NCBI RefSeq assembly: GCF_001591365.1
Contig: NZ_BCUT01000001.1
Coordinates: 124,001 to 188,000 of the forward strand
Direction of reading: 5' to 3'
DNA length: 64,000 bases
DNA from: Variovorax paradoxus NBRC 15149
Lineage (GTDB): Bacteria; Pseudomonadota; Gammaproteobacteria; Burkholderiales; Burkholderiaceae_C
Below the pieces are notes generated by a model that was not told the DNA's origin, did no database searches, and worked only from the letters and a program-made list of their open reading frames with translations. Made by a program: the position numbers and the translations under genes. Positions 1-10,620 of this stretch are shown here, piece after piece. Positions within the stretch are counted from its first letter, which is position 1. The number at the start of each line of letters is the position of its first letter.

Positions 1-892
1 ATGGCGATGGCTTTCTGCTCGACGGGTGGATCAGGCGGTCATCATCGAACAGTGCGGCCAGGCGGTCTTGGAAAATCTTGCGGTCGCCCTTGGCGGCCTG
101 GCGAAAGCCGCGCGGCGATACCCCGGCCGCGCGGTGGAAGGTGCGAACGAAGTTGCTCAGGTCGGCAAAGCCGACGTCGAAGGCCACGTCGGTCACGGGC
201 CGGTCGTCATCCGCCAGCAGCCGCGCCGCGTGGCGCAGGCGCGAACGGACCAGGTACTGGTGCGGCGTGACGCCGAGCACCTGCGAGAACAGGCGCAGGA
301 AGTGGAACGAACTCAGTCCCGCTTCGGACGCCGCGGTTTCGAGGCCGATGTCGCCGTGCGAGTTCGCGTCGATCCACATCGCCGCGTCGACCGCACGGCG
401 CCTGTCGCGTGCCGCAGCGGATGGCGGCGCGGGTTTGCTGCGCCCTTCCACCACCTCGACGAAACGGCTCGCGAACCACATGCCCAGCTCGTCGAGGCCT
501 GCATCGCTGCGCCCCTCGGCCGCGGCCTGCGCAAGCTCGCCAAGCACCATCAGCTCGGGCAGCGGCGGAAGCCCTGCCGTGCGCCAGGTCCGCCGGTCGC
601 CGCCGACCAGGTCGACGAAGCCCGGCGACAAATGGAACGCCAGGCATTCGTCGCCGCAGACATGGTGGTCGTGGGTGCAGACGTATTCATCGCCCGGGCA
701 ACCCACCAGCACGGAGCCGGCCACCAGTTCATAAGCATTGCCGCGCGTGCGGTAGCCGAAGCTGCCCTTGCGCACGTACGAGATCGAATATTCGGCGTGC
801 ACCTCGGTGAACGGCCGCGCGCCAGGTTGGGCGTCGCAGCGGTAGCTCGACACGCGGATCGCATCGGTCTGCAGTTCGGTGGTGACGAGCAT
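1..892 (-). CDS. AraC-family transcriptional regulator (3' end outside window)
   Basis: DNA-binding regulator of the AraC/XylS family, cut by the left edge. About 297 codons are visible without a stop. The family usually runs about 290-310 residues, so only the last few residues are probably missing. The first ~150 residues look like a cupin-type sensing domain. The last ~100 residues carry the two helix-turn-helix segments, with the conserved context [15 protein letters not shown] followed by GVSPRGFR. The start is the ATG at 892. It lies 37 nt downstream of, and on the same strand as, the molybdenum hydroxylase gene, so it may be co-transcribed with it and could control it. The ligand cannot be told. 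Confidence 0.85.
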   Translation of the reverse strand, partial: MLVTTELQTDAIRVSSYRCDAQPGARPFTEVHAEYSISYVRKGSFGYRTRGNAYELVAGSVLVGCPGDEYVCTHDHHVCGDECLAFHLSPGFVDLVGGDRRTWRTAGLPPLPELMVLGELAQAAAEGRSDAGLDELGMWFASRFVEVVEGRSKPAPPSAAARDRRRAVDAAMWIDANSHGDIGLETAASEAGLSSFHFLRLFSQVLGVTPHQYLVRSRLRHAARLLADDDRPVTDVAFDVGFADLSNFVRTFHRAAGVSPRGFRQAAKGDRKIFQDRLAALFDDDRLIHPSSRKPSP

Positions 893-929
893 GGTGTGTG
901 CGCCCTTCGATCACCCGGCCCGAGGATGC

Positions 930-3260
930 TCAATCGACGGTGTGCATGGCCTGCCACACGCGCGCCGGGCTCAGCGGCATGTGCAGGCGCGGAGCGCTGG
1001 CCGCAAGGCCGTTGCGCGCGAAGGCGTCGGCCACGGCGTTCACGATGGCGGGCGTGGCGCCGATGGTGCCCAGCTCGCCCACGCCCTTCACGCCCAGCGG
1101 GTTGTTGGCGCACGGCGTCGACTCGTCCATCTCCATGTGGAACATGGCCTGGACGATGTCCGCGCGCGGCGCCGCGTAGTCCATGAGGCTGCCGGTGAGC
1201 GGCTGGCCGGTTTCGTTGTCGTACACCACCTGCTCGTACAGCGCCTGGCCGATGCCTTGCACCGCGCCGCCTTCGAGCTGGCCGCGAACGATCATCGGGT
1301 TGATCACGCGGCCCACGTCATTGACCGAGCTGTAGGCCACCACGCTGATCTCGCCCGTGGGCGGATCGATCTCGATCTCGCAGACGTGGCAGCCGTTGGG
1401 CCAGGTCGGACCGGCCACGGTGCTGGTGGAGTCGACGAATATCTCGCGCTCGGGCTGCTTGCCTGCCAGGGCGAACAGGTCGAGTTCGAGATCGGTGCCG
1501 GCCACCGTGAAGACACCGCGGGTGTAGGTGATGTCGTCGATGGCGGCTTCGAACTCCTGGGCTGCGAGTGCGCGCGCCTTGTCGATGGTGCGTTCGGCGC
1601 CGATGCGGACCGCCGAGCCGCCGGTGAAGAGGGAGCGCGAACCAGCGCTGCCGAAGCCGTCGCCGCGGTCGGTGTCGCCGAGCACGACGCGCACCTTCTC
1701 GATCGGCACGCCGAAGGCATCGACCGCCAGCTGCGCAAGCGAGGTGGCAATGCCCTGCCCCATGGCGTTGACGGCGGAGAACACCTCGATCACGCCATCG
1801 GCCTGCACCGAGACCGTGACGCGCTCCTCGAACACATTGCCGCCGGTCCATTCGAGAAAGGTGGCAATGCCCAGGCCGCGGTGCTTGCCGTTGTTCGCCG
1901 ACTCGGCGGCCCGGGCGTCGAAACCCTGCCAGTCGGCCAGCGCCAGCGCCTGGTCCATCACCGACTCGAACTTGCCGGTGTCGTAGGTCTGCGCCATCGG
2001 GTTCTTGTAGGGCATCTGCTCGGGGCGGATGAAGTTGCGGCGGCGCAGCGCGATGCGGTCGATGCCGATCTGGCGGGCGGCCTCGTCCATCAGGCGCTCG
2101 ATGGTGAAGATCGCCTCGGGACGGCCCGCACCGCGGTAGGCGCCAGTGGGCGCGGTGTTGGTGAGCACCGCCTTGAAATGGAAGTCGATGGTCTGGATGT
2201 CGTAGACGCTGGTCTGCACCCAGGGGCCGATCAGCAGTTGGATCGCAACGCCGGTGCCGGTGGCATAGGCCCCGACGTTGGCCAGCGTCCTGATGCGCAG
2301 CGCAAGGATCTTTCCGTCCGCATCGAGCGCGAGCTCAGCCCTGGCCTCGATGTCGCGGCCGTGCGCGCTCGAAAGAAACTCCTCGCTGCGGTCGGCCACC
2401 CACTTCACGGGGCGCCCGACCTGCAGCGCCGCAAACGCAACGGCAATGTCCTCCGGATAGGCGCCGGTCTTCATGCCGAAGCCGCCGCCCACGTCGCCCA
2501 CCACCACGCGCACCTTTTCCTTGGCGAGGCCGATGGCGGCGCACACCGAATCGCGCACGCCCGACGGCATCTGGGTGCTCATGCGGATGGTGAGGCGGCC
2601 CGATTCGGCGTCAGGCGCGGCGAGCACCGAGCGCGGCTCGATGGTCAGCGCCACCACGCGCTGGTTGACCACGTCGAGCGCCACCACGTGCTTGGCCTTG
2701 GCAAAGGCGGCGGTTGCGGCGTCGCTGCTGCCATGGCGCATTTCGGCGGCGACGTTGCCGGTGGCCTCCTCGCACAGCAGCGGCGCGCCGTCGGCGGTGG
2801 CGCTTGCGAGGTCGACCACCATGGGAAGCGCTTCGTAGTCGACCACCACCGCCTCGGCGGCATCGCGTGCCTGCTGGACGGTTTCGGCCACCACCGCGGC
2901 CACGGCCTCGCCCACGAAGCGGGCTGTGCCATGCGCCAGGGCCAGGCGCGGAGGGCTGGCGCAATCGCTGCCGTCGGCCCGCTTGAAGCCCACGGCGCCC
3001 GGCATCGGCTTGACGCCGGCCTCGGCCAGCTCGGCGCCGGTGATCACGCGCAGCACGCCGGGCATGGCGGCAGCGGCGGCCGTGTCGATCGACACGATGC
3101 GCGCATGCGGATAGGGAGACCGAAGGAAGACGAGATGCGTCTGGCCGGGGAGCGCGACGTCGTCGGTATAGCGGCCTGCGCCGGACAGCAGGCTCTCGTC
3201 CTCGAGGCGGCGCACTGCCTGGCCGCTGCCGAAACGGGTGGGGATGGAATCAGTGGTCAA
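930..3260 (-). CDS. Xanthine dehydrogenase family molybdopterin-binding large subunit (form II CoxL-like)
   Basis: Catalytic molybdenum subunit of a xanthine dehydrogenase/CO dehydrogenase-type hydroxylase, about 776 residues. Family hallmarks are the glycine-rich VGGGFGMK segment (residues ~245-260) and the active-site loop AYRGAGR. That loop is the form II signature, not the AYXCSFR of true CO dehydrogenase, so CO oxidation is unlikely and the substrate is unknown. I chose the TTG start at 3260 because AAGAGGA lies 5 nt upstream; an ATG at 3326 would give an unusual 22-residue extension. The enzyme normally needs FAD and 2Fe-2S subunits. None is adjacent: the gene upstream is the divergent aat and downstream is the AraC regulator. 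moaA-mobA-moeA occur 34 kb away. Confidence 0.85.
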   Translation of the reverse strand: MTTDSIPTRFGSGQAVRRLEDESLLSGAGRYTDDVALPGQTHLVFLRSPYPHARIVSIDTAAAAAMPGVLRVITGAELAEAGVKPMPGAVGFKRADGSDCASPPRLALAHGTARFVGEAVAAVVAETVQQARDAAEAVVVDYEALPMVVDLASATADGAPLLCEEATGNVAAEMRHGSSDAATAAFAKAKHVVALDVVNQRVVALTIEPRSVLAAPDAESGRLTIRMSTQMPSGVRDSVCAAIGLAKEKVRVVVGDVGGGFGMKTGAYPEDIAVAFAALQVGRPVKWVADRSEEFLSSAHGRDIEARAELALDADGKILALRIRTLANVGAYATGTGVAIQLLIGPWVQTSVYDIQTIDFHFKAVLTNTAPTGAYRGAGRPEAIFTIERLMDEAARQIGIDRIALRRRNFIRPEQMPYKNPMAQTYDTGKFESVMDQALALADWQGFDARAAESANNGKHRGLGIATFLEWTGGNVFEERVTVSVQADGVIEVFSAVNAMGQGIATSLAQLAVDAFGVPIEKVRVVLGDTDRGDGFGSAGSRSLFTGGSAVRIGAERTIDKARALAAQEFEAAIDDITYTRGVFTVAGTDLELDLFALAGKQPEREIFVDSTSTVAGPTWPNGCHVCEIEIDPPTGEISVVAYSSVNDVGRVINPMIVRGQLEGGAVQGIGQALYEQVVYDNETGQPLTGSLMDYAAPRADIVQAMFHMEMDESTPCANNPLGVKGVGELGTIGATPAIVNAVADAFARNGLAASAPRLHMPLSPARVWQAMHTVD

Positions 3261-3481
3261 CGTGGTCCTCTTGGGCAGGCCTGTACCGGGCGACGCCGGC
3301 CCGGCGGGTCCGCATGGAGTGTGCAAATGGGAAGCAGCACTATATGGGCTTCGGATAGTCTTGTGCGCTTCACGGGCAGCGCCTGTGGCGCCCGGGCCGC
3401 AATCGTTTGCCTTCCCGCTGCGGGACGGGCATTTTCCCGGCCTCGGCCGAAGCCCGGGCGAAGCCGTGTATACCTACGGCC

Positions 3482-4237
3482 ATGCAACAACTGCCCTGGC
3501 TCGAACCCGGCGACGCACTGCCCGACCCCGCCTCCGCCTGGGGCGAGCACGATCCCGTACCCGGCCTGCTCGCCGCCGGCGGCGCGCTCGACGTCGACAC
3601 CCTGGTGCACGCCTACGGCCGCTGCGTGTTCCCCTGGTTCAGCGAAGACCAGCCGATTCTCTGGTGGAGCCCCGATCCGCGCATGGTGCTGCAGGTGGCC
3701 GAATTCAAGCTCCACCGGTCGCTGCGCAAGACGCTGGCGCGGTTCACCCAGACCGCCGGCTGCGAGGTGCGCATCGACCACGACTTCGCCTCGGTCATCG
3801 CGGCCTGCTCGCAGTCGCCGCGCACCGGCCAATCGGGCACCTGGATCGTGCCGGACATGGTGCAGGCCTACATGGCGATGCACCGGGCCGGCCACGCGCA
3901 CAGCGTGGAGACCTGGATCGACGGCCAGCTCGCGGGCGGCCTCTACTGCGTGGGGCTGGGGCGCGCGGTGTTCGGCGAATCGATGTTCACGCGCCGTCCG
4001 GACGCCTCCAAGATCGCGCTGGCCGCGCTGGTATGCCTGTGCCGCCGCTTCCAGGTGAAGATGATCGACTGCCAGCAGAACACCTCCCACCTGGCCAGCC
4101 TGGGCGCCCGCGAAATGTCGCGCAGCCGCTTCGTGGCGCACGTCGCCCGGGCCCGGGAACAACAGGGCCCACAGTGGCATTTCGAGCCCGTATACTGGGC
4201 AGAACTCCTTTCCGCGCGACCTTCCGGACCGACGTGA
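3482..4237 (+). CDS. aat: Leucyl/phenylalanyl-tRNA--protein transferase
   Basis: Cytoplasmic aminoacyl-tRNA-protein transferase. It adds Leu or Phe to the N-terminal Lys or Arg of proteins, marking them for ClpS/ClpAP degradation (N-end rule). The 251-residue product has the family N-terminus ([13 protein letters not shown], then [10 protein letters not shown]) and the central segment [10 protein letters not shown]. It also has the late motif [18 protein letters not shown]. The ATG at 3482 fits the family length, although the frame is open further upstream. The stop overlaps the GTG start of the next gene in a GTGA arrangement, so the two are translationally coupled. Confidence 0.93.
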   Translation: MQQLPWLEPGDALPDPASAWGEHDPVPGLLAAGGALDVDTLVHAYGRCVFPWFSEDQPILWWSPDPRMVLQVAEFKLHRSLRKTLARFTQTAGCEVRIDHDFASVIAACSQSPRTGQSGTWIVPDMVQAYMAMHRAGHAHSVETWIDGQLAGGLYCVGLGRAVFGESMFTRRPDASKIALAALVCLCRRFQVKMIDCQQNTSHLASLGAREMSRSRFVAHVARAREQQGPQWHFEPVYWAELLSARPSGPT

Positions 4238-4983
4238 CGCACCTCAAGGATCTTCCGCTTCACACGCTGCAGTTCTACGCGACGGCGCCCTATCCCTGCA
4301 GCTACCTGCCGGACCGCCAGGCCCGCTCGCAGGTGGCCACGCCCAGCCACCTGATCCACAACGACGCCTACTCCGACCTGGTGCTCAGCGGCTTCCGGCG
4401 CAGCGGCATGTTCACCTACCGGCCCTATTGCGACGGCTGCCGCGCCTGCATACCGCTGCGCGTGCTGGTCAACAGTTTCCAGCCCAGCCGCAGCCAGCGC
4501 CGCGCCGTGAAACAGCACCAGAACCTGCTGGCGCGCGTGCTCAAGCTGTGCTTCGTGCCCGAACACTACAAGCTCTACCTGCGCTACCAGACCGGCCGCC
4601 ACGCCGGCGGCGGCATGGACCACGACAGCATCGACCAGTACACCCAGTTCCTGCTGCAAAGCCGCGTCAACTCCAGGCTGGTCGAATTCCGCGAGGCGCT
4701 GCCCGACGGCACGGCCGGCGCGCTCAAGATGGTGTCGATACTCGACGTGCTGAACGACGGTATCTCCGCGGTCTACACCTTCTACGAACCCGACAGCAGC
4801 GCCGGCTACGGCACCTACAGCGTGATGTGGCAGATCGAGCAGGCGCGCAAGCTCGGCCTGCCGCACGTCTATCTCGGCTACTGGATCGAAGGCAGCGCCA
4901 AGATGAACTACAAGGCGCGCTTTGCGCCGCACGAGCTGCTGATCGACGGACGCTGGCAAGCACCATCCGATTTCACAAGGTAA
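4234..4983 (+). CDS. bpt: Aspartate/glutamate leucyltransferase
   Basis: Bacterial protein transferase of the ATE1-like family. It transfers Leu to N-terminal Asp or Glu, feeding the same ClpS-dependent N-end rule as Aat. The 249-residue product carries the N-terminal Cys pair typical of the ATE fold ([13 protein letters not shown], residues ~67-79) and the C-terminal half with YLGYWIEG and [11 protein letters not shown]. The start is taken as GTG at 4234, overlapping the aat stop. Together aat and bpt form a two-gene N-degron operon, an arrangement known in beta-proteobacteria. Length is normal for Bpt. Confidence 0.9.
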   Translation: MTHLKDLPLHTLQFYATAPYPCSYLPDRQARSQVATPSHLIHNDAYSDLVLSGFRRSGMFTYRPYCDGCRACIPLRVLVNSFQPSRSQRRAVKQHQNLLARVLKLCFVPEHYKLYLRYQTGRHAGGGMDHDSIDQYTQFLLQSRVNSRLVEFREALPDGTAGALKMVSILDVLNDGISAVYTFYEPDSSAGYGTYSVMWQIEQARKLGLPHVYLGYWIEGSAKMNYKARFAPHELLIDGRWQAPSDFTR

Positions 4984-5013
4984 AATGGCGCCCGGTCCAC
5001 ACCGCATCGCGCC

Positions 5014-5859
5014 ATGAGAAAAAACCAATCCGACGTTCCTGCCGTTCCAGTCATCCAGGTGATCGAGCGCATGTTCGCGCTGATCGACGTGCTCGCCTCC
5101 CGCGAGGAGGCCATTTCGCTGAAGGAAATCAGCGAGAAGACGGGCCTGCACCCCTCCACCACCCACCGCATCCTCAACGACCTGGCGGTCGGCCGTTTCG
5201 TCGACCGGCCCGAGGCCGGCAGCTACCGGCTCGGCATGCGGCTGCTGGAACTCGGCAACCTCGTCAAGGGCCGGCTCAACGTGCGCGACGCAGCCCTCGG
5301 GCCGATGCGCGAGCTGCACAAGCTCACCCAGCAGCCCGTCAACCTCAGCATGCGCCAGGGCGACGAGATCGTCTACATCGAGCGCTCGTACAGCGAGCGT
5401 TCGGGCATGCAGGTGGTGCGCGCCATCGGCGGGCGGGCCGCCCTGCACCTGACCTCCACCGGCAAGCTGTTCCTGGCGGCCGACGATCCCCAGCGCGTGC
5501 GCAGCTACGCCACGCGAACCGGCCTGGCCGGCCACACGCGCAACAGCATCACGCAGCTGCCCGCACTCGAGCGCGAGCTGTCGAAGGCGCGCCAGTACGG
5601 CATTGCGCGCGACAACGAGGAGCTCGAGCTGGGCGTGCGCTGCATGGCCGCCGGCATCTACGACGACCAGGGCAAGCTGGTGGCGGGGTTGTCGATTTCC
5701 GCGCCAGCGGACCGGCTGGACGAAGGATGGCTGCCCAAGCTGCAGGCCACGGCCAACGAGATCTCGGGAGCGCTGGGCTACAAGGATGCCGCAGCGGCGG
5801 CGGCCGCGGGCCCTGCGGCAATCGGTACCAGCAGCGCTTCAGGCCCCGGCGGGGGCTGA
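5014..5859 (+). CDS. IclR-family transcriptional regulator
   Basis: DNA-binding regulator of the IclR family, 281 residues. The N-terminal winged helix-turn-helix spans ~residues 12-75 and includes ISLKEISEKTGLHPSTTHRI. The IclR effector-binding domain fills the rest, with the characteristic LHLTSTGKLFLA and ELELGVRCMAAGIYD segments. The tail after residue ~258 is Ala/Gly-rich and probably disordered. It follows bpt by 30 nt on the same strand, so it may be read from the same transcript. No obvious catabolic target lies beside it, so the effector and regulon are unknown. Confidence 0.9.
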   Translation: MRKNQSDVPAVPVIQVIERMFALIDVLASREEAISLKEISEKTGLHPSTTHRILNDLAVGRFVDRPEAGSYRLGMRLLELGNLVKGRLNVRDAALGPMRELHKLTQQPVNLSMRQGDEIVYIERSYSERSGMQVVRAIGGRAALHLTSTGKLFLAADDPQRVRSYATRTGLAGHTRNSITQLPALERELSKARQYGIARDNEELELGVRCMAAGIYDDQGKLVAGLSISAPADRLDEGWLPKLQATANEISGALGYKDAAAAAAAGPAAIGTSSASGPGGG

Positions 5860-5889
5860 TCGGCCGGCCCCGCCGGCCGTTCTCGACAT

Positions 5890-5910
5890 GCCGCCCCTGT
5901 TCAGGGCGGC
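5890..5910. terminator. Hairpin between converging genes
   Basis: A perfect 7-bp stem, GCCGCCC with GGGCGGC, encloses a 7-nt loop. It sits between the convergent iclR-type gene and the D-Ala-D-Ala peptidase gene. There is no T-run on either side, so it may be a weak or bidirectional stop; the call rests on position and symmetry. Confidence 0.35.
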
Positions 5911-5918
5911 GGGTTCGA

Positions 5919-7103
5919 TCAGCCGGCGACCTGGTAGGCCGCAGTGCTGCGCGATGCAGCCGGCGAGCCCGTCGAGGCGTGCGTGGCCTCGACCCAGCGG
6001 CGAACACGTTCCGCATCGGCAATGCGGCTGAACTTGCCGGCCGAATCCAGGAACACCATGATCAGCTTGCGCCCCGCCACCTTGGCCTGCATCACGAGGC
6101 ACTGGCCGGCTTCGGAGATGTAGCCCGTCTTCTGCACGCCGATTTCCCAATCCGGGCTCTTCACGAGACGGTTGGTGGTGTTGAACTGCAGCACGCGGTT
6201 GCCCACCTCGACCTGGTATTCAGGCGAGGTCGACAGCGAGCGCACCGTGGCGTCGGAATAGGCGGCATTGACGAGCAGCGCGAGATCCTGCGCGCTCGAC
6301 TGGTTGCGGCTCGACAGGCCGGTGGGCTCCACGTAGCGCGTGTCCTTCATGCCGAGCATCTTCGCCTTGGCATTCATGATGCTCACGAAGGTTGCGAGGC
6401 CGCCGGGATAGGTGCGGCCCAGTGCATGCGCCGCACGGTTCTCGCTCGACATCAGGGCCAGGTGCAGGAGCTCGCCGCGCGACAGCGTGGTGCCGACCGT
6501 CAGGCGCGAACGGCTGCCTTTTTCGGTGTCGACGTCGTCCTGCGTGATGGTGATCAGTTCGTCGTTGGGCAGATGCGCTTCGCTGATCAGGAGGCCGGTC
6601 ATCAGCTTGGTGAGCGATGCGATCGGGAGCACCGCATGGTCGTTCTTGCTGAACAGCACTTCGTGCGTGTCCTGGTCGATCACCAGCGCAACGCTCGACT
6701 TCAGGTCGAGCGCGTCGTCGGTTCCGTGCAGGCCGGCCAGTTGCCCGAAGGACTGGCGCGCCGGCGTTTCGACGCGAACCACCGAGCGTCGCTGCACGGC
6801 AACCACGGTCTTGCCGTTCTTCTGGCGAATGGAAGCCACCACGTTGCGGCCGCCACGGACGACCTTCTCGCTTCTGTCGGCGACCTTGGCGCCGCGCGGC
6901 GCCTTGCCGGAGCGTTTGACTTCAACCGGCACCGGTCCTGCGGACTTCTTGGCCACGGAGGTCTTGGCGGCGGTTGTTTTTTCCTTCTTGGCGGCCTGTG
7001 CACCGGACAGCAAAAACGCCGTGGCGCAGAGCGCGACGGCGACGAATTTGACTGCGGGCAAGAACCGCTGGCTGGAAACTCGGCGGGGGCGGGTTTCGGG
7101 CAT
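5919..7103 (-). CDS. D-alanyl-D-alanine endopeptidase/carboxypeptidase (peptidase S11, PBP7-like)
   Basis: Low-molecular-mass penicillin-binding protein acting in the periplasm on peptidoglycan cross-links. The 394-residue product starts with a Sec signal peptide (hydrophobic ~18-34, cleavage near AQA-A). A Lys/Ala-rich basic linker of ~100 residues follows, longer than in Escherichia coli PbpG. The catalytic triad motifs are in order: SLTK (near 162), SEN (near 219) and KTG (near 324). The basic linker may hold the enzyme to the membrane or wall; that is inference. It stands alone, converges on the IclR gene and has a well-placed promoter upstream. Confidence 0.88.
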   Translation of the reverse strand: MPETRPRRVSSQRFLPAVKFVAVALCATAFLLSGAQAAKKEKTTAAKTSVAKKSAGPVPVEVKRSGKAPRGAKVADRSEKVVRGGRNVVASIRQKNGKTVVAVQRRSVVRVETPARQSFGQLAGLHGTDDALDLKSSVALVIDQDTHEVLFSKNDHAVLPIASLTKLMTGLLISEAHLPNDELITITQDDVDTEKGSRSRLTVGTTLSRGELLHLALMSSENRAAHALGRTYPGGLATFVSIMNAKAKMLGMKDTRYVEPTGLSSRNQSSAQDLALLVNAAYSDATVRSLSTSPEYQVEVGNRVLQFNTTNRLVKSPDWEIGVQKTGYISEAGQCLVMQAKVAGRKLIMVFLDSAGKFSRIADAERVRRWVEATHASTGSPAASRSTAAYQVAG

Positions 7104-7136
7104 TAATAAATCTCCAGCGGCGAAATTGAGAACCGC

Positions 7137-7165
7137 AGTGTATCCAAATCAAAAAAGGCACGCAA
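7137..7165 (-). promoter_or_regulatory. Candidate sigma-70 promoter of the PBP7-like gene
   Basis: On the minus strand, TTGCGT (7165-7160) and TACACT (7142-7137) are separated by exactly 17 nt that include a T6 run. The -10 lies about 34 nt from the ATG at 7103. The surroundings are much more AT-rich than the rest of the window. Confidence 0.55.
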
Positions 7166-7218
7166 TATCAGTTACTTGCGTCCTGTTCTTCAATCGAATA
7201 ACAAGAATCGCGTGTCAC

Positions 7219-8757
7219 CTAACCTTGTGCCGCCACTTTCTCAGCTTGGCTCTGTAACTTGTTGAGCGCACTCAAATAAGCCTTTGCCGACGCGACCACG
7301 ATGTCTGGATCTGCCCCGACACCGTTGACCACCCGCCCCGCATTTTGTAACCGAACTGTAACTTCTCCTTGGCTTTCTGTCGAGCCACTGATCGCATTCA
7401 CCGAGTAAAGCACCATTTCGGCGCCGCTCTTGACATGCGATTCAATGGCCTTGAGAGAAGCATCGACCGGGCCATTGCCATCGGATTCACCAGTGACTTC
7501 CTTACCCTGGACGGTGAAGACAACCTTGGCCTGGGGACGTTCGCCGGTTTCACTGTGCTGCGAGAGCGAGACAAAAGCAAACTGTTCGTCAACGTTCGAG
7601 TGCTCTTCAGCGCTGACGAGCGCGAGGATGTCCTCGTCGAAAATTTCGGACTTGCGGTCCGCCAGTTCCTTGAAGCGCAAGAAGGCGGCGTTAATGTCGG
7701 CTTCGCTGGCCATGGTCACGCCCAGTTCCTGCAGCCGCTGCTTGAATGCATTGCGCCCGCTGAGCTTGCCCAGCACGATCTTGTTGGCGGCCCAGCCCAC
7801 GTCCTCGGCCCGCATGATCTCGTAGGTGTCGCGGGCCTTGAGCACGCCGTCCTGGTGAATGCCCGAGGCGTGCGCGAAGGCGTTGGCGCCCACCACGGCC
7901 TTGTTGGGCTGCACCACGAAGCCAGTGGTCTGGCTCACCATGCGGCTGGCAGCCACGATGTGCGTGGTGTCGATGTTGAGGTCCAGGCCGAAGTAGTCCC
8001 TGCGCGTCTTGACCGCCATCACCACCTCTTCGAGCGAGCAGTTGCCCGCACGCTCGCCCAGGCCGTTGATCGTGCACTCCACCTGGCGCGCGCCGCCGAT
8101 CTTCACGCCCGCCAGCGAGTTGGCCACGGCCATGCCAAGGTCGTTGTGGCAATGCACCGACCAGATCGCCTTGTCGCTGTTGGGAACGCGCTCGCGCAGC
8201 ATCTTGATGAAGTTGCCGTAGAGCTCGGGAATGGCGTAGCCCACGGTGTCGGGCACGTTGATGGTGGTGGCGCCCTCGTTGATCACGGTCTCCAGCACGC
8301 GGCAGAGAAAGTCGGGATCGCTGCGGTAGCCGTCCTCGGGGCTGAACTCCACGTCGGACACCAGGTTGCGCGCAAAGCGCACGGCAAGCTTCGCCTGCTC
8401 GTGCACTTCGTCGGGCGACATGCGCAGCTTCTTTTCCATGTGCAGCGGCGAAGTCGCGATGAAGGTGTGGATGCGCCCGCGCGCCGCGCCCTTGAGCGCC
8501 TCGGCGGCGCGCGAGATGTCGCGGTCGTTGGCGCGCGACAGGCCGCACACGGTCGATTCCTTGATGATGTCGGCGATCGCCTTGACGGCCTCGAAGTCGC
8601 CGTTCGAACTGGCTGGAAAGCCCGCTTCGATGACGTCGACCTTGAGCCGTTCGAGTTGCTTGGCGATGCGCATCTTCTCGTCGCGCGTCATCGAGGCGCC
8701 GGGCGACTGCTCGCCGTCGCGCAAGGTGGTGTCGAAAATAATGAGTTGGTCGGTCAT
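7219..8757 (-). CDS. leuA: 2-isopropylmalate synthase (classical ~512-aa type)
   Basis: Condenses 2-oxoisovalerate and acetyl-CoA, the first committed step of leucine synthesis. The 512-residue product has the HMGL-like TIM barrel at the N-terminus with [14 protein letters not shown]. It has the metal-ligand segment [12 protein letters not shown] and NGLGERAGN, and a C-terminal LeuA regulatory domain (~390-512). The ATG at 8757 is preceded by AAGGAG at good spacing; the frame remains open upstream but without family resemblance. It lies 61 nt downstream of a second, longer leuA on the same strand, so the window holds a tandem pair of different IPMS types. A role for this copy in a related chain elongation cannot be excluded. 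Confidence 0.93.
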   Translation of the reverse strand: MTDQLIIFDTTLRDGEQSPGASMTRDEKMRIAKQLERLKVDVIEAGFPASSNGDFEAVKAIADIIKESTVCGLSRANDRDISRAAEALKGAARGRIHTFIATSPLHMEKKLRMSPDEVHEQAKLAVRFARNLVSDVEFSPEDGYRSDPDFLCRVLETVINEGATTINVPDTVGYAIPELYGNFIKMLRERVPNSDKAIWSVHCHNDLGMAVANSLAGVKIGGARQVECTINGLGERAGNCSLEEVVMAVKTRRDYFGLDLNIDTTHIVAASRMVSQTTGFVVQPNKAVVGANAFAHASGIHQDGVLKARDTYEIMRAEDVGWAANKIVLGKLSGRNAFKQRLQELGVTMASEADINAAFLRFKELADRKSEIFDEDILALVSAEEHSNVDEQFAFVSLSQHSETGERPQAKVVFTVQGKEVTGESDGNGPVDASLKAIESHVKSGAEMVLYSVNAISGSTESQGEVTVRLQNAGRVVNGVGADPDIVVASAKAYLSALNKLQSQAEKVAAQG

Positions 8758-8818
8758 CGTGGATCTCCTTGGTTCCTCTTGATCATTTCGCACCTTGCGC
8801 ATACGGCGGGGGACGGCG

Positions 8819-10522
8819 TCAGGCGAGCTCAACCACCGATTGTGCGCTGTGCGCGCCGCGGGTCCGCGCGCGCTGCACGCCCGAGACAATGGCCTTCAGC
8901 GAAGCGGAGATCACGTTCGCGTCGATGCCCACGCCAAACAGCGTCTGCGCCTCGTCCACGCGCAGCTCGAGGTACGCCACCGACTTGGCATCGGCACCCG
9001 CGCCGATGGCGTGCTGGTGGTAGTCCATCACGCGCACGGTATGGCCCGTGGCCTTGCTCAGCGCCTGGGTGAAGGCGTCGATCGGCCCGTTGCCGCGGCC
9101 TTCGATGGCGCGGATCTCGCCGTCCCAGGGCAGGTCGCCGCGCAGCACCACCGAGGCGCTGGCGCCCTCGCCTTCTTCCTCGATCACGCGGTGCTGCAAA
9201 GAATGCGCGGCCTCGAGGCCGTATTCGCGCACGAACAGTTCCCAGAGGTCGGCGGCAGTGAGTTCCTTGCCGGCCACGTCCATCACGCGCTGCACGGTCT
9301 GCATGAATTCCATCTGCAGGCGGCGCGGCATCTCGAGGCCGTATTCGCTCTCGAGCAGGTAGGCCATGCCGCCCTTGCCCGACTGGCTGTTCACGCGGAT
9401 CACGGCCTCGTAGCTGCGGCCCACGTCCTTCGGATCGATCGGCAGGTAGGGCATGTCCCAGATGTCGCCGTCCTTGCGCGCCGCGAAGGCCTTCTTGATC
9501 GCGTCCTGGTGCGAACCCGAGAACGAGGTGTAGACGAGATCGCCCACATACGGATGGCGCGGATGCACCGGGATCTGGTTGCAATGCTCGACCGTCGCGC
9601 GGATCTCGTCGATGTTCGAGAAATCGAGCTCGGGCGAAACGCCCTGGGTGTAGAGGTTGAGCGCGACGTTCACGAGGTCGAGATTGCCGGTGCGCTCGCC
9701 ATTGCCGAACAGGCAGCCCTCGATGCGCTCAGCCCCCGCCATCAGAGCCAGTTCGCCGGCCGCCGTGCCGGTGCCGCGGTCGTTGTGCGGATGCACGCAC
9801 AGCACGATCGAATCGCGGCGCGCGAGGTTGCGGTGCATCCACTCGATCATGTCGGCAAAGATGTTCGGCGTGGAATGCTCGACCGTGGTGGGCAGGTTGA
9901 CGATGCACTTGCGCTCGGGCGTCGGCGCCCAGACTTCCGTCACCGCGTCGACCACGCGCTTGGAGAACACCACATCCGTGCCCGAGAACATTTCGGGCGA
10001 ATACTGGAAGGTCCACCTCGTGTTCGGCTGCTTCGCGGCGAATTCGTTGAACATGCGCGCATGGCTGCTCGCAAGCTCGACGATCTGGTCTTCGTCCATG
10101 CCGAGCACCACGCGGCGCATCACGGGCGCCACCGCGTTGTAGAGATGAACGATGGCACGCGGCGCGCCCTGCAGCGATTCGAAGGTGCGCGCAATGAGGT
10201 GGTCGCGCGCCTGCGTGAGCACCTGGATCGTCACGTCGTCGGGAATGCGGTCTTCCTCGATGAGCTTGCGCACGAAGTCGAATTCGATCTGCGAGGCAGA
10301 GGGAAAGCCGACTTCGATTTCCTTGAAGCCGATGGCCACGAGCGTCTCAAACATGCGCATCTTGCGCGCGATGTCCATCGGCTCGACCAGCGCCTGGTTG
10401 CCATCGCGCAGGTCGGTCGACAGCCAGATCGGGGCCTTGGTCAGCACGGCATCGGGCCAGGTGCGGTCCTTGAGGCCGATCGGGGCGAATGCGCGGTATT
10501 TGGCTTGAGGTTGCTTCAGCAT
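8819..10522 (-). CDS. leuA: 2-isopropylmalate synthase (long, type 2 LeuA)
   Basis: Second IPMS, 567 residues, of the long type typified by actinobacterial LeuA. The N-terminal extension ([18 protein letters not shown]) precedes the barrel with [15 protein letters not shown]. The metal ligands lie in [19 protein letters not shown], and [12 protein letters not shown] follows. The C-terminal allosteric domain (~440-567) binds leucine in this family. The start is the ATG at 10522 with AGAGAA upstream. A leucine-codon leader peptide and an intrinsic terminator sit directly upstream, so expression is probably controlled by leucyl-tRNA-dependent attenuation. The shorter leuA follows and may share the control. 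Confidence 0.93.
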   Translation of the reverse strand: MLKQPQAKYRAFAPIGLKDRTWPDAVLTKAPIWLSTDLRDGNQALVEPMDIARKMRMFETLVAIGFKEIEVGFPSASQIEFDFVRKLIEEDRIPDDVTIQVLTQARDHLIARTFESLQGAPRAIVHLYNAVAPVMRRVVLGMDEDQIVELASSHARMFNEFAAKQPNTRWTFQYSPEMFSGTDVVFSKRVVDAVTEVWAPTPERKCIVNLPTTVEHSTPNIFADMIEWMHRNLARRDSIVLCVHPHNDRGTGTAAGELALMAGAERIEGCLFGNGERTGNLDLVNVALNLYTQGVSPELDFSNIDEIRATVEHCNQIPVHPRHPYVGDLVYTSFSGSHQDAIKKAFAARKDGDIWDMPYLPIDPKDVGRSYEAVIRVNSQSGKGGMAYLLESEYGLEMPRRLQMEFMQTVQRVMDVAGKELTAADLWELFVREYGLEAAHSLQHRVIEEEGEGASASVVLRGDLPWDGEIRAIEGRGNGPIDAFTQALSKATGHTVRVMDYHQHAIGAGADAKSVAYLELRVDEAQTLFGVGIDANVISASLKAIVSGVQRARTRGAHSAQSVVELA

Positions 10523-10562
10523 GTCGATTTCTCTGTGATGGTTGGAATCAACCAGCAACCCC

Positions 10563-10599
10563 AAAAACAAACGGCCCGTTGCTGGTGCGAACGGGCCGT
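10563..10599 (-). terminator. Attenuator terminator of the leuA leader
   Basis: On the minus strand a perfect 10-bp stem (ACGGCCCGTT, 10599-10590, with AACGGGCCGT, 10580-10571) closes a 9-nt loop and is followed at once by TTGTTTTT. It lies between the leucine-rich leader peptide and the leuA ATG, the position of a transcription attenuator. Confidence 0.85.
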
Positions 10600-10620
10600 G
10601 GTGAGGGATTTGCGCGTGCG

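Noticed and set aside
879..4058. Very long open frame (1059 codons) on the plus strand opposite the molybdenum hydroxylase gene and aat
   Set aside because: It is a codon-bias shadow: His/Arg/Gly/Asp/Val-rich, no domain, and it covers two genes with clear motifs on the other strand or frame.
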